DNA from: Sphingomonas yabuuchiae
Lineage (GTDB): Bacteria; Pseudomonadota; Alphaproteobacteria; Sphingomonadales; Sphingomonadaceae
NCBI RefSeq assembly: GCF_014199595.1
Contig: NZ_JACHNX010000009.1
Span: 62,001-126,000, forward strand
Direction: 5' to 3'
Length of the DNA: 64,000 nt
A program made the position numbers and the translations under genes. This document shows, one piece after another, positions 55,575 to 63,464 of this stretch (the first letter of the stretch is position 1; each line of letters begins with the position of its first letter). A model generated the notes under the pieces. That model saw nothing but the letters and a program-made list of their open reading frames with translations. It did no database searches and had not been told where the DNA came from.

Positions 55575-55978
55575 TCGACGACATATCCTTCGGGGGGCGT
55601 GCGGGTGAGGAAATGGCCTTTCACCCCTTGCGGCCATTGCTTGTAGGGCACCTGGCCCCAGTCGCTGTCGGCATAGACGCGGGCATAGTCCAATATGGCG
55701 CGCGCGGCGTCGTCATCGGGGGCGAAATTGCCCATGACGTATCCGACCTTGCCGGGGCAGCGCAGATGGACGGTGCAGAAGGATTGGCAGGCGAAGAGAC
55801 AGGGCATCTCCTCGACCGCGACATGCGTATAGGCGGGGTCGGACGCCTGCACCCGGCGCAACGCCTCGACCAGCAGCGCGCCGCCGCGTTGGCCCTGGTC
55901 GTTTTCGCGCGCCTCGTCGGACAGGCGGCAGGTGTTGCAGGCGACCACGGCGGGGCCGTTCGCGGCGGGCTTCAGCAT
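55571..55978 (-). CDS. DUF1636-type cysteine-rich metal-binding protein
   Basis: A 135-residue protein first in a B12-riboswitch operon. Cysteines come in two groups: VVACNTCRLSDEA near residues 14-20, and CLFACQSFCTVHLRCPGKVGYV near 60-80. The spacing suggests a thioredoxin-like 2Fe-2S ferredoxin or a cobalt/zinc site. It has no signal peptide. The start is ATG 55978; a longer frame to 56203 lies over the riboswitch and is discarded. The family is often linked with cobalamin genes, but its activity is not established. Confidence 0.8.
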   Translation of the reverse strand: MLKPAANGPAVVACNTCRLSDEARENDQGQRGGALLVEALRRVQASDPAYTHVAVEEMPCLFACQSFCTVHLRCPGKVGYVMGNFAPDDDAARAILDYARVYADSDWGQVPYKQWPQGVKGHFLTRTPPEGYVVE

Positions 55979-56354
55979 GAAAAAGGCTCGTACATCGGGC
56001 AAGTCTCCAAAGGCGCTGTCGCCGCGCGAGGGGAAAGCCCCGTTCCGTCCGGTACACCCTGACCAGCCGAAGGACGACCACGACGGGCAGGTCTCCTGGC
56101 TCGCGGGTCGGGGCCGGTCCGCCGCCTTCTCGGGGATCACCCCAATGGCGTCGTGGCGGGCGGCTCGCCGCTTACAGTTGCAGGGGCAGCCGGGGTGTCG
56201 CACCCCATTCCCTTTTCATCCTCTTTCGAGGAACCTGTCGCGAGGGCGGCGATAGGCGGGCAGGGGCCGGGTGGCAAGCACTGTGCCCTCGTCCGTCGGC
56301 GTCGCGGTGACTATATGGGTGGAACCCCTGACCCCATCGGTGAGTCCCTGTCGC
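55979..56354. other. Divergent leader region between DUF1636 and fumC
   Basis: A 376-base stretch without a gene. It holds the minus-strand riboswitch (56083-56240), about 100 bases of expression platform down to the DUF1636 start, and on the plus strand about 110 bases that must contain the fumC promoter. An extended plus-strand frame from 56271 is not supported as coding. Confidence 0.6.
56083..56240 (-). ncRNA. Cobalamin riboswitch ahead of DUF1636-cobT-cobS
   Basis: On the minus strand: GGTTCCTCGAAAGAGGATGAAAAGGGAA, GGGGTGCGACACCCC, GCTGCCCCTGCAACTGTAAGCGG, CCATTGGGG, CGAGAAGGCGG and GACCCGCGAGCCAGGAGACCTGCC (each a part of the aptamer). It is more divergent than the two plus-strand copies, with GAAA-to-GCGA type changes, but the B12 box is intact. 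Confidence 0.93.
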
Positions 56355-57755
56355 ATGACCCAGAACGCCACCACCCGCACCGAAACCGACTCGATCGGCC
56401 CGATCGAAGTTCCCGCCAGCGCCTATTGGGGCGCGCAGACCGAGCGCAGCCTGGAGAATTTCCCCTTCGGCGCGCGCGAGCAGATGCCGATCGGCATCGT
56501 CCATGCCCTCGCCATCGTGAAGAAGGCGGCGGCGCGGATCAATCGCGGCCATGGCCTGGCGGCGGACAAGGCCGATGCGATCGAGGCGGCGGCGCAGGAA
56601 GTGATCGACGGGCGGCATGACGACCAGTTCCCGCTCGTCATCTGGCAGACCGGCTCCGGCACCCAGTCCAACATGAACGCGAACGAGGTGATTGCGGGCC
56701 GCGCCAACGAGATGCTGACGGCCAAGCGCGGCGGCAAGTCGCCGGTCCACCCCAATGACGATGTGAATCGCGGCCAGTCGTCCAACGACACTTTCCCGAC
56801 CGCACTCCACGTCGCCGCCGCGATTGCCGTGACGAAGCAGCTTTTTCCCGCGCTCGACCGGCTCCACGCCGCGCTGGAGACCAAGGCGAAGGAATGGGAT
56901 TCCATCGTCAAGATCGGCCGCACCCATTTGCAGGACGCGACCCCGCTGACCCTGGGCCAGGAATTCTCCGGTTACGTCCAGCAACTCGCCAATGCCCGCG
57001 ACCGGATCGAGGGGACGCTCCACCGCAATATCCTGCCGCTGGCGCAGGGAGGGACGGCGGTCGGCACCGGGCTGAACGCGCCGAACGGCTTTGCCGAGGC
57101 GATCGCGGCGGAGATCGCCGAGGCGACCGGTCTCGACTTCGTGACCGCGCCCAACAAGTTCGAGGCGCTGGCCAGCAATGACGGGCTGGTCGACCTGCAT
57201 GGGACGCTGAATGTCCTGGCCGTGGCGCTGACCAAGATCGCCAACGACATCCGTTTGCTGGGCTCCGGCCCGCGCTCGGGGCTGGGCGAGCTGGAACTGC
57301 CCGCCAATGAGCCGGGCAGCTCGATCATGCCGGGCAAGGTCAATCCGACCCAGTGCGAGATGCTGACCATGGTCGCCGCGCAGGTGATCGGCAACAATGC
57401 CGCCGTCACGGTCGGCGGGCTTCAGGGGCATCTGGAGCTGAACGTCTTCAAACCGCTGATCGGGGCGAACGTGCTGCGCTCGATCCATCTGTTGTCGGTC
57501 GGGATGGAAAGTTTCGCCGAGCGGACGGTCGAGGGGATGGCGGTCAATCGCGACCGGATCACCGAGTTGCTCGACCGCTCGCTGATGCTGGTGACGGCAC
57601 TGGCGCCCGAGATCGGTTACGACAATGCCGCCAAGATTGCCAAGCACGCGCACCAGAAGGGGCAGACGCTGAAGGAGGCCGGGCTGGAACTGGGCCTGGT
57701 CGACGAGGCGACCTTCGATCGGGTGGTGCGGCCGGAATTGATGCTGGGGCGGTGA
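56355..57755 (+). CDS. fumC: Class II fumarate hydratase
   Basis: A 466-residue iron-free fumarase of the TCA cycle. [73 protein letters not shown] and the superfamily signature [11 protein letters not shown] (about residue 320) with its catalytic Ser are all present. It starts at ATG 56355. It has no evident functional tie to the adjacent cob genes. Confidence 0.97.
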   Translation: MTQNATTRTETDSIGPIEVPASAYWGAQTERSLENFPFGAREQMPIGIVHALAIVKKAAARINRGHGLAADKADAIEAAAQEVIDGRHDDQFPLVIWQTGSGTQSNMNANEVIAGRANEMLTAKRGGKSPVHPNDDVNRGQSSNDTFPTALHVAAAIAVTKQLFPALDRLHAALETKAKEWDSIVKIGRTHLQDATPLTLGQEFSGYVQQLANARDRIEGTLHRNILPLAQGGTAVGTGLNAPNGFAEAIAAEIAEATGLDFVTAPNKFEALASNDGLVDLHGTLNVLAVALTKIANDIRLLGSGPRSGLGELELPANEPGSSIMPGKVNPTQCEMLTMVAAQVIGNNAAVTVGGLQGHLELNVFKPLIGANVLRSIHLLSVGMESFAERTVEGMAVNRDRITELLDRSLMLVTALAPEIGYDNAAKIAKHAHQKGQTLKEAGLELGLVDEATFDRVVRPELMLGR

Positions 57756-57768
57756 GGGATTCCCTTGG

Positions 57769-57843
57769 GCTTCGACTTCGCTCAGCCTGAACGGCGGTTG
57801 GGACGGGATATAAACATCCGTTCAGCCTGAGCGAAGTCGAAGG
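57769..57843. repeat. Inverted repeat of the TTCGACTTCGCTCAG type
   Basis: Left arm GCTTCGACTTCGCTCAGCC TGAACGG (57769-57794) and right arm CCGTTCAGCCTGAGCGAAG TCGAAGG (57818-57843) flank a 23-base loop. A degenerate single arm (CTCGACTTCGCTCGG) also occurs near 9624-9639. It lies between convergent fumC and the TRIC gene. Confidence 0.75.
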
Positions 57844-57857
57844 CCACGCCCCAGCGC

Positions 57858-58496
57858 CTACCCCCGATCCCATCCCTTGGCCGGATAGGCAGGCAAGGCG
57901 ATCCGATACCGGATCGCCGCCCCGCGCAAGACGAACCCGGCCAGCGCCGCGATCGGCCCGGCGCCGGGCACTCCCAATTGCATCAGGATCACATAGCTGG
58001 TCGAGGACAGCGCCGCCGCCGTCACGTACAGCTCCGGCCGCATCAGGATCGACGGTTCGCCCGCGATCACGTCGCGGATGATGCCGCCGACACAGGCCGA
58101 CACCACGCCCAGCATCGCCGCCGGGATGGGGGTGATGCCATAGCCGCTCGCCTTGGCCGCGCCGTACACGGCATAGGCTGCCAGCCCCACCGCGTCGAAC
58201 CAGTCGAGCGCGCTGCCCCGCCACCAGCGCGCAGGTGTCGCCCAGACCGCGACCGCCGCGATCAGGCAGACCAGCGGCACGCGGGCGTCATGCACCCAGA
58301 AGACCGGCGCATCGATCAGCAAGTCGCGCAGTGTCCCTCCGCCGACCCCGGTGATCAGCGCGAAGAAGACCAGCGTGACCATCGTCTGGCGGTGCTTGGC
58401 CGCGACCAGCGCGCCCGATACGGCGAACACGGCCAGCCCCGCCAGGTCAAGCCAGGGCATCACGGCGGGCAGCATGGCGGTGGGTTGGGGAAGCAT
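57858..58496 (-). CDS. TRIC/UPF0126-family membrane protein
   Basis: A 212-residue seven-helix membrane protein with two repeats of the UPF0126 domain. The first has LDLAGLAVFAVSGALVAAKHRQ and GVGGGTLRDLLI; the second has FDAVGLAAYAVYGAAKASGYG and ACVGGIIRDVIAGEPSILMR. The family includes prokaryotic homologues of trimeric intracellular cation channels, which conduct potassium, and YicG. The start is uncertain: ATG 58496 is used, but 58520, 58475 and 58460 are also possible. Confidence 0.88.
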   Translation of the reverse strand: MLPQPTAMLPAVMPWLDLAGLAVFAVSGALVAAKHRQTMVTLVFFALITGVGGGTLRDLLIDAPVFWVHDARVPLVCLIAAVAVWATPARWWRGSALDWFDAVGLAAYAVYGAAKASGYGITPIPAAMLGVVSACVGGIIRDVIAGEPSILMRPELYVTAAALSSTSYVILMQLGVPGAGPIAALAGFVLRGAAIRYRIALPAYPAKGWDRG

Positions 58497-58632
58497 CGCG
58501 GGTGACCCTAGAGCGGCCATGCGCAGGGGGAAAGGGCGGCGCAAGGATGAACGTGACGTTATCTCCCGTTCATGCAACGGACGGTAGAAGTGGGACGTTA
58601 CGGCGTCAGATCAATTTGAAAGGAAGTTTGTG

Positions 58633-58941
58633 ATGCGGAAATTGATGCTTGCCTTGGGTTGCACCGCAATGGTCGTCCCCACGCTGGTCCTGCCGGTGAC
58701 CGCCGCCGACGCGCAGCGCCGCTACAAGTATCGCGAATGGCGCGATGACCGTGGCCGCGTCCGCTGCCGCAAGCCGGACGGCACGACGGGTCTGGTCGTC
58801 GGTGGCGTCGCGGGTGCGCTGCTGGGCCGCACGATCGATACGCGCGGCGACCGCACGCTGGGTACGCTGGGCGGTGCCGCCGTCGGCGCGCTCGCCGGTC
58901 GCGAGATCGAGCGCGGCACGAGCAACCGTCGCTGCCGCTGA
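58633..58941 (+). CDS. Glycine-zipper 2TM surface protein
   Basis: A 102-residue exported protein. The start is ATG 58633 with AGGAAG 7 bases upstream. The signal peptide ends near PVTAADAQ. The mature part has RDDRGRVRCRKPDGTTGLV, then a glycine-zipper hairpin (VVGGVAGALLGRTI, DTRGDRTLGTLGGAAVGALAG) as in Rick_17kDa/YMGG proteins. Two cysteines, one at the C-terminal RRCR, may pair. It shares the RTIDTRGDRTLGT core with the gene at 63465. Confidence 0.82.
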   Translation: MRKLMLALGCTAMVVPTLVLPVTAADAQRRYKYREWRDDRGRVRCRKPDGTTGLVVGGVAGALLGRTIDTRGDRTLGTLGGAAVGALAGREIERGTSNRRCR

Positions 58942-58969
58942 ACCGGCTTTCCCCATGGCGGGGAAACAG

Positions 58970-58999
58970 GGGCGTCACCTTCGGGTGGCGCCCTTTTTT
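58970..58999 (+). terminator. Intrinsic terminator
   Basis: GGGCGTCACC-like arm, TTCG turn, GGTGGCGCCC arm and a six-T run to 58999, about 30 bases past the glycine-zipper gene. Confidence 0.88.
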
Positions 59000-59116
59000 G
59001 TTTGGAAAATCAAACAGATGATTCTGTCTCGATAGTGAACGCCAAGTAGTTTTCGGTTCACGCAACAAGCGGGATAAGTGCGGGTTCTTCCTCCCATCAT
59101 CAACGGGAGTTCGAGT

Positions 59117-59680
59117 ATGCGTATTGCTCTGTTGACGGCGACGATGGCCGCCACCGCCTTTTCCGCCATCCCTGCCGAGGCGCAGCGGAACGGCTGGGAA
59201 GCCCGTCAGGAATATCGCGAAGACGTGCGCGATGCCCGCCGCGACTATAACCGCGATGTCCGCCGCGCCGATTCGCAGCGCGACGTCCGCGAGGCCCGCC
59301 GTGAATATCGCGAGGATATCCGCGATGCCCGCAAGGATTACCGGCGCGACATGCGCAACGTCCGCTGGCGCAATTACGACTATAACCGCTTCGAGCCGGG
59401 CCAGCGCGGTTACTATCCCGAACGCTATTATCGCGACGGCCGCTATTATCAGCCGCGCGCGCTCGGCCGCAACGACCGCATCTATCGCGGCATGAACGGT
59501 CGCTATTACTGCCGCCGCAATGACGGCACGACCGGTCTGGTCATCGGTGGCCTGGCGGGTGGCGCGCTGGGCAATGTTATCGCGGGCGGCGGTTCGCGCC
59601 TGCTGGGCACGGTGATCGGGGCTGGCGGCGGCGCGCTGCTCGGCCAGCAGATCGACCGCGGCCAGGTTCGCTGCCGCTAA
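59117..59680 (+). CDS. Glycine-zipper protein with charged repeat domain
   Basis: A 187-residue exported protein with signal peptide (MRIALLTATMAATAFSAIPAEA). A highly charged segment (about 28-85) repeats the pattern R(E/D)-x-RDAR-x-DY-x-RD, rich in Arg, Asp and Glu, predicted helical. A Tyr/Arg-rich stretch follows (YYPERYYRDGRYYQ), then the zipper NDGTTGLVIGGLAGGALGNVI ... GGGALLGQQIDRG. ACGGGAG precedes ATG 59117. Probably an envelope protein anchored through the zipper; the function is unknown. Confidence 0.8.
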   Translation: MRIALLTATMAATAFSAIPAEAQRNGWEARQEYREDVRDARRDYNRDVRRADSQRDVREARREYREDIRDARKDYRRDMRNVRWRNYDYNRFEPGQRGYYPERYYRDGRYYQPRALGRNDRIYRGMNGRYYCRRNDGTTGLVIGGLAGGALGNVIAGGGSRLLGTVIGAGGGALLGQQIDRGQVRCR

Positions 59681-59699
59681 TCGGCGGACGGCGTAAAGG

Positions 59700-59729
59700 A
59701 CGGCCCGGCGGGGAGACCTGCCGGGCCGT
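59700..59729. terminator. Terminator-like hairpin between convergent genes
   Basis: ACGGCCCGGC (59700-59709) pairs with GCCGGGCCGT (59720-59729), loop of 10. Followed by TCGTCGTTC on the plus strand. T-tracts are poor. Confidence 0.55.
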
Positions 59730-59736
59730 TCGTCGT

Positions 59737-59958
59737 TCAGATGAAGCCGCCGCCCAGCATCAGGCGAAGACCGAAGATCAGGATGAGGATCAGGTTCAGA
59801 TTGCGCCCCGTATTGCGCGATGACAGCGCCCCCACGGCCGCGCCGACGATCGCGATGGGGATCACGAACCAGTAACCCCAGGCGAAAAAGGGCAGGAAGG
59901 GCACGATCCCGAGCAGAAGCGCGACCAGGCCGATGACGATCGAGAACAGGTTCAGCAT
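59737..59958 (-). CDS. Small two-helix membrane protein
   Basis: A 73-residue hydrophobic protein. Segments IVIGLVALLLGIVPFLPFFAWGYW and FVIPIAIVGAAVGALSS are followed by NTGRNLNLILILIFGLRLMLGGGFI. The start is ATG 59958; a TTG three codons upstream is less likely. Short proteins of this layout (two or three helices, NTGR-type loop) are common and uncharacterised in proteobacteria. Confidence 0.7.
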   Translation of the reverse strand: MLNLFSIVIGLVALLLGIVPFLPFFAWGYWFVIPIAIVGAAVGALSSRNTGRNLNLILILIFGLRLMLGGGFI

Positions 59959-60028
59959 AGCGTCCAAGATGGCGTGGGCTGGCCCTCTCTACAAGCGCGA
60001 GGGTACGGCCTCGATCGACATTCATCCT

Positions 60029-60053
60029 GTTCCTTCCCTTGCAGGGGAGGAAC
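60029..60053. repeat. Solo arm of the family A repeat
   Basis: GTTCCTTCCCTTGCAGGGGAGGAAC is a near-perfect 25-base palindrome with one mismatch, matching the outer arm of the family A elements. It lies upstream of the lipoprotein gene at 60145. Confidence 0.6.
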
Positions 60054-60144
60054 ACTAAGGGCCGTCCTGTAATCCCGCACTTGGGCATGGCCAATGCAAG
60101 AACCGTTAAGGATCGCATCGCTTCCCCGTGCTAGACGCTCCCTC

Positions 60145-60879
60145 ATGATGGCGAAGTCGCACTATTTCCTGATCCCGCTGGGCTGCCTGTTGCTGGGGGC
60201 ATGCGGCGGCCGGTCCGATGACGATGCGCAGCTGAACGCGCTCGACAATGAACTGGCGTCGATGAACGACGGCAGCCCGACGCGCGACCCGCAGCTGCGC
60301 GAGGCGCTGGCCGGGCAGATCATGGTCGACCCCGGCCTCACCCAAAGCGCGAACGCCAACGCTGTGCGCCCGCCCAACCGGCCCGCCAGCGATCAGCTGC
60401 CCGCGATGCCGCCGCCCGCCGATCCGGTCGATGCCCGTACGCTCAAGTCCGCACCGGTCGCCGCACGTGACTGCCCCGAATGCCGTGCCGCGGCCGGGGC
60501 CTTCACGCTGGCGGCCAAGGCGGGGCAGCAGGCGGGCAATGCGGCCTGCCTGACGGGCCTGCGCTATTCGGCGACATGGGCGAACCGGATGCCGCAGGCC
60601 TTCGCCCCCTATCCGGGGTCGCGCGTCGCGGAGGCGGCGGGCAATGACGCGAATGGCTGCGCCTTCCGTATCGTCAGCCTGCGCACCGCAGCCCCCGCCG
60701 CCAAGGTCATCGATTATTACTACACCCGCGCCAGCGGAGCGGGCTATAGCGCCGAACACAAGCTGGACGGCGCGCAGCATGTCCTGGGTGGCACGCGAGG
60801 GGCGGCGGCCTATATGGTCTATGCGACGACCAGCCCAGACGGCGGCACCGATGTCGATCTGGTCGTCCGAGGCGGCTGA
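60145..60879 (+). CDS. Uncharacterised lipoprotein
   Basis: A 244-residue protein with a lipobox (IPLGCLLLGACGG) from ATG 60145 or 60148. A low-complexity Asp/Asn/Pro-rich region (about 25-115) is followed by a folded C-terminal domain with ARDCPECRAAAG, NAACLTGLRYSATWANRMPQAF and NGCAFRIVSLRTAAPAAKVIDYYYTRASGAGYSAEH. The last part resembles small periplasmic domains whose members remove or bind a ligand through a YYYxxA-type helix, but no family name can be assigned with confidence. Four or five Cys suggest disulfides. Confidence 0.7.
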   Translation: MMAKSHYFLIPLGCLLLGACGGRSDDDAQLNALDNELASMNDGSPTRDPQLREALAGQIMVDPGLTQSANANAVRPPNRPASDQLPAMPPPADPVDARTLKSAPVAARDCPECRAAAGAFTLAAKAGQQAGNAACLTGLRYSATWANRMPQAFAPYPGSRVAEAAGNDANGCAFRIVSLRTAAPAAKVIDYYYTRASGAGYSAEHKLDGAQHVLGGTRGAAAYMVYATTSPDGGTDVDLVVRGG

Positions 60880-60939
60880 ACCGCACCCTTACGCTTGTCC
60901 TTTGCGCGGGTGACGGGGTTGCGCTAAGGGACGGCGATC

Positions 60940-61314
60940 ATGTCACCGCTTTTTCTCGTGATGCTGGGCGGCGCATTGGGTTCGGGGGCACGGTATTGGA
61001 CCGGCCGCCAGATGCTCGATGCGTTCGGCCCGGACTTTCCCTATGGCACGCTGACCGTCAACTGGGTCGGTGGTCTGCTGATGGGATTGCTGGCCGGCGT
61101 CCTCGCCCGGACCGGCGGCACGGAGGGGTGGCGGCTGTTCATCGGCGTCGGGATTTTGGGGGGCTTCACCACCTTCTCCTCCTTCTCGCTCGATACCATC
61201 ACCCTGATCGAACGCGGCCAGATCACGGTCGCGCTTGGTTATGTCGCCTTGTCGTTGCTGGGTTCGCTGGCCGCGCTTTGGGCCGGACTTTCGATAACAA
61301 GGATTTTCGCATGA
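60940..61314 (+). CDS. crcB: Fluoride channel CrcB/Fluc
   Basis: A 124-residue four-helix membrane protein forming a dual-topology dimer that exports fluoride. GGALGSGARYWTGRQM, GTLTVNWVGGLLMGLL with the pore Asn, GGFTTFSSFSLDTITLIERGQ with the Phe-box and a final YVALSLLGSLAALWAGL are conserved. No fluoride riboswitch is recognised in the roughly 60 bases upstream. The stop overlaps rluA-type gene start (ATGA). Confidence 0.95.
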   Translation: MSPLFLVMLGGALGSGARYWTGRQMLDAFGPDFPYGTLTVNWVGGLLMGLLAGVLARTGGTEGWRLFIGVGILGGFTTFSSFSLDTITLIERGQITVALGYVALSLLGSLAALWAGLSITRIFA

Positions 61315-62405
61315 CGGACTCTGTCCGCCAATTCACGGTCGGCTATGACGATGACGGCATCCGGCTGGACCGCTGGTTTAAGCGGCATATGCCCGACACC
61401 AGCTTCACCACCGTCGCCAAATGGGCGCGCACCGGCCAGTTGCGCGTCGACGGGCTGCGCGCGACGCCGGGCGACCGGATCGCGGCGGGCCAGGTGCTGC
61501 GGGTGCCCCCCGCCGAGCCCGCGCTGGCCGAGAGCAGCAAGCCGACGATGCGCCCGCGCCATATCCTGTCTGAGGATGAGGAGTCGTTCGCGCGCGAGAT
61601 GGTGATCCACAAGGATCGCGACGCGCTGGTCCTCAACAAGCCGCCGGGTCTGGCGACGCAGGGCGGGACCAAGACGACGACCCATGTGGACGGCCTGCTC
61701 GACGCATTGCAGTTCGAGGCGGAGGGGCGGCCCAAGCTGGTCCACCGGTTGGACAAGGATACGTCGGGCGCGCTGCTGGTCGCGCGCAATGCCCGCGCGG
61801 CGGCGTTTTTCGCCAAGGCCTTTTCGGGGCGCACCGCCAAGAAGATCTACTGGGCGCTGGTCGTCGGCGTTCCCTCGATCGACGACGGCACGATCGAGCT
61901 GCCCATCGCCAAGCAGCCCGGCACCGGCGGCGAGAAGATGCATGTCGACGAGGAAAACGGCCAGTCGGCGCGCTCGCGCTACCGGGTGATCGAACGGGCG
62001 GGCAACAGCTGCTGCTGGGTCGAGTTGCAGCCCTTTACGGGCCGCACCCATCAGCTGCGCGTGCACATGGCGGCGATTGGGCATCCCATTGTCGGCGACG
62101 GTAAATATGGCGGCGCGGCGGCGTTCCTGACCGGCGGGATCAGCCGCAAGATGCATCTCCACGCCCGGCGCATCCGCGTGGACCATCCCGATGGCGGTCG
62201 CATCGACCAGACCGCAGAACTGCCCAGCCACTTCGCTGAATCGATGAACCAGCTGGGCTTCGACGAGATTCGCGGCGATGTCCTGCCCCAGGACGAGGAT
62301 CGTGGCCCGCCGCCCAAGGAAGTCCTGAAGCAGCGCGCCAAGGCCCATGCCAAACAGTATCGCAAGGAACGCCGCGGCGAACGGCGGGGACGAGGGGCGC
62401 GCTGA
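61311..62405 (+). CDS. RluA-family 23S rRNA pseudouridine synthase (RluC-like)
   Basis: A 364-residue pseudouridine synthase. An S4 RNA-binding domain (about 15-70: GIRLDRWFKRHMPDTSFTTVAKWARTGQLRVDG) precedes the catalytic domain with the nucleophile D148 in LVHRLDKDTSGALLVARN and TGRTHQLRVHMAAIGHPIVGD. A basic Arg/Lys-rich tail ends the protein. RluC is the closest match by layout. Translationally coupled to crcB. Confidence 0.92.
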   Translation: MTDSVRQFTVGYDDDGIRLDRWFKRHMPDTSFTTVAKWARTGQLRVDGLRATPGDRIAAGQVLRVPPAEPALAESSKPTMRPRHILSEDEESFAREMVIHKDRDALVLNKPPGLATQGGTKTTTHVDGLLDALQFEAEGRPKLVHRLDKDTSGALLVARNARAAAFFAKAFSGRTAKKIYWALVVGVPSIDDGTIELPIAKQPGTGGEKMHVDEENGQSARSRYRVIERAGNSCCWVELQPFTGRTHQLRVHMAAIGHPIVGDGKYGGAAAFLTGGISRKMHLHARRIRVDHPDGGRIDQTAELPSHFAESMNQLGFDEIRGDVLPQDEDRGPPPKEVLKQRAKAHAKQYRKERRGERRGRGAR

Positions 62406-62412
62406 TCCGTCT

Positions 62413-62437
62413 TTTCCTCCCCTTCAAGGGGAGGAAA
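62413..62437. repeat. Solo repeat arm acting as likely terminator
   Basis: TTTCCTCCCC (62413-62422), loop TTCAA, GGGGAGGAAA (62428-62437): a perfect 10-bp stem between the convergent pseudouridine synthase and HAAS genes. Same sequence type as the outer arms of the family A repeats. Confidence 0.7.
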
Positions 62438-63007
62438 TTATGGGTTAGTCATCCGCAACACATGCCGCCCCGTGCCGCGCAGGACCAGCGTCGCCAGTGC
62501 GTAGCAGGCGAGCGCCCCGGCGAGAGCGAGCGGCAGAATCCACACCCCCATCATTTCCGGCGCAGCGGGGGGATCGGTGAGAATGCCGAAGGCCGATCCT
62601 CGCGGCAGTGACCAAAGCCCGACATGGCTGGGAAAGAGCGGCTTCACGATCGCGACCGCCGCGAAGCACAGCGCGAACAGATAGAGCAGCATGGCGGCCA
62701 GCACCCCGCCGAACGCCGCCACGCTGCGTCCCGACCGTATCAACAGCGCGTGGATCAGCGGGGCAGGGCGATCGTCACCCAGCGCCCCGGCCAGCCGAAA
62801 CTCCTGAATATAGCGCGCGGCCATCGCATGAGGCGGTCCCATCGCCGCGATCGCGGCTTCGAGCGAATCGTGTCCCGCCGCCAGGCTGTCGGTCAGATGG
62901 CTTTCTATTTCGCGGACGAGGCTGTCGCGATCCTCGGCCGGGATCACCTGCAACGACCAGCGCAGACGGCGGACATAATCGGCGATGAGGCGGGCAGGCT
63001 CGGTCAT
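62438..63007 (-). CDS. HAAS-domain membrane protein, PadR partner
   Basis: A 189-residue protein. The N-terminal cytoplasmic helical domain (about 1-75: ADYVRRLRWSLQVIPAEDRDSLVREIESHLTDSLAAG ... AAIAAMGPPHAMAARYIQEFRLA) is of the HAAS/DUF1700 type that occurs beside PadR regulators. Two strong membrane helices follow (about 93-120 and 150-177). It overlaps padR by 4 bases. The family is associated with envelope or antimicrobial stress modules; no specific function is assigned. Confidence 0.82.
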   Translation of the reverse strand: MTEPARLIADYVRRLRWSLQVIPAEDRDSLVREIESHLTDSLAAGHDSLEAAIAAMGPPHAMAARYIQEFRLAGALGDDRPAPLIHALLIRSGRSVAAFGGVLAAMLLYLFALCFAAVAIVKPLFPSHVGLWSLPRGSAFGILTDPPAAPEMMGVWILPLALAGALACYALATLVLRGTGRHVLRMTNP

Positions 63008-63339
63008 GGCTGATCCTCGACTAGGGTGGTGATGGTGGTTCGGAAATCGACCCAGGCCGCGCGCATCGCTTCGGCCAGCGCCGCGCCCTCCGGGGTGAGG
63101 CTGTAATATTTGCGCGGGTTCCCACCCTCGGCTGGCAATTCCCAACGGCCGGCGATGCGGCCCGCTTTCTCCAGCCGGGCGAGAAGCGGATACAGACTGC
63201 CCTCGCTGACCAAATCGCCCCCCGCCCGGATGCGGCCAAGGATTTCCAGGCCATAGGCTTCGCCGCGAGTCAGAACCGACAGCAGCACCAGCTCTGCCGC
63301 CCCCTTGCGCAACTGCGATTGCCAGCTTCCGATATCCAT
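63004..63339 (-). CDS. PadR-family transcriptional regulator
   Basis: A 111-residue winged-helix regulator of the small (PadR-s1) type. SQLRKGAAELVLLSVLTRGEAYGLEILGRI and SEGSLYPLLARLEKAGRIAGRWE are the DNA-binding signature; the C-terminal helix is for dimerisation. No ribosome site is seen ahead of ATG 63339; the region has CCTTCCCGT instead. A 17-bp dyad 22 bases upstream (63361-63377) is the likely operator. Confidence 0.92.
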   Translation of the reverse strand: MDIGSWQSQLRKGAAELVLLSVLTRGEAYGLEILGRIRAGGDLVSEGSLYPLLARLEKAGRIAGRWELPAEGGNPRKYYSLTPEGAALAEAMRAAWVDFRTTITTLVEDQP

Positions 63340-63360
63340 ACGGGAAGGATAATGCAGAAT

Positions 63361-63377
63361 ACCTTGCTATGCAAGGT
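63361..63377. promoter_or_regulatory. Probable PadR operator
   Basis: ACCTTGC-TAT-GCAAGGT is a perfect 7+7 dyad located 22-38 bases before the padR start. On the minus strand it overlaps a possible -35 (TTGCAT) with a -10-like TATCCT 17 bases later, so binding would block transcription. Confidence 0.7.
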
Positions 63378-63395
63378 GCTTTGACGGATAAATGG

Positions 63396-63429
63396 AAAGG
63401 CCCCGCCGACCGGGGTCGACGGGGCCTTT
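63396..63429 (-). terminator. Intrinsic terminator after glycine-zipper gene
   Basis: AAAGGCCCCG (63396-63405) pairs with CGGGGCCTTT (63420-63429) across a 14-base loop containing ACCGGGG. It lies 36 bases past the stop of the gene at 63465. Confidence 0.7.
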
Positions 63430-63464
63430 GATGCCAGGGGGAGGGGGCTTTCGCCCCCGTCTCG

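Noticed and set aside
55979..56203. Extended DUF1636 reading frame
   Set aside because: The extension is a translation of the riboswitch itself.
60880..60939. Possible fluoride riboswitch ahead of crcB
   Set aside because: The roughly 60-base gap lacks the conserved fluoride aptamer words and pseudoknot arms.
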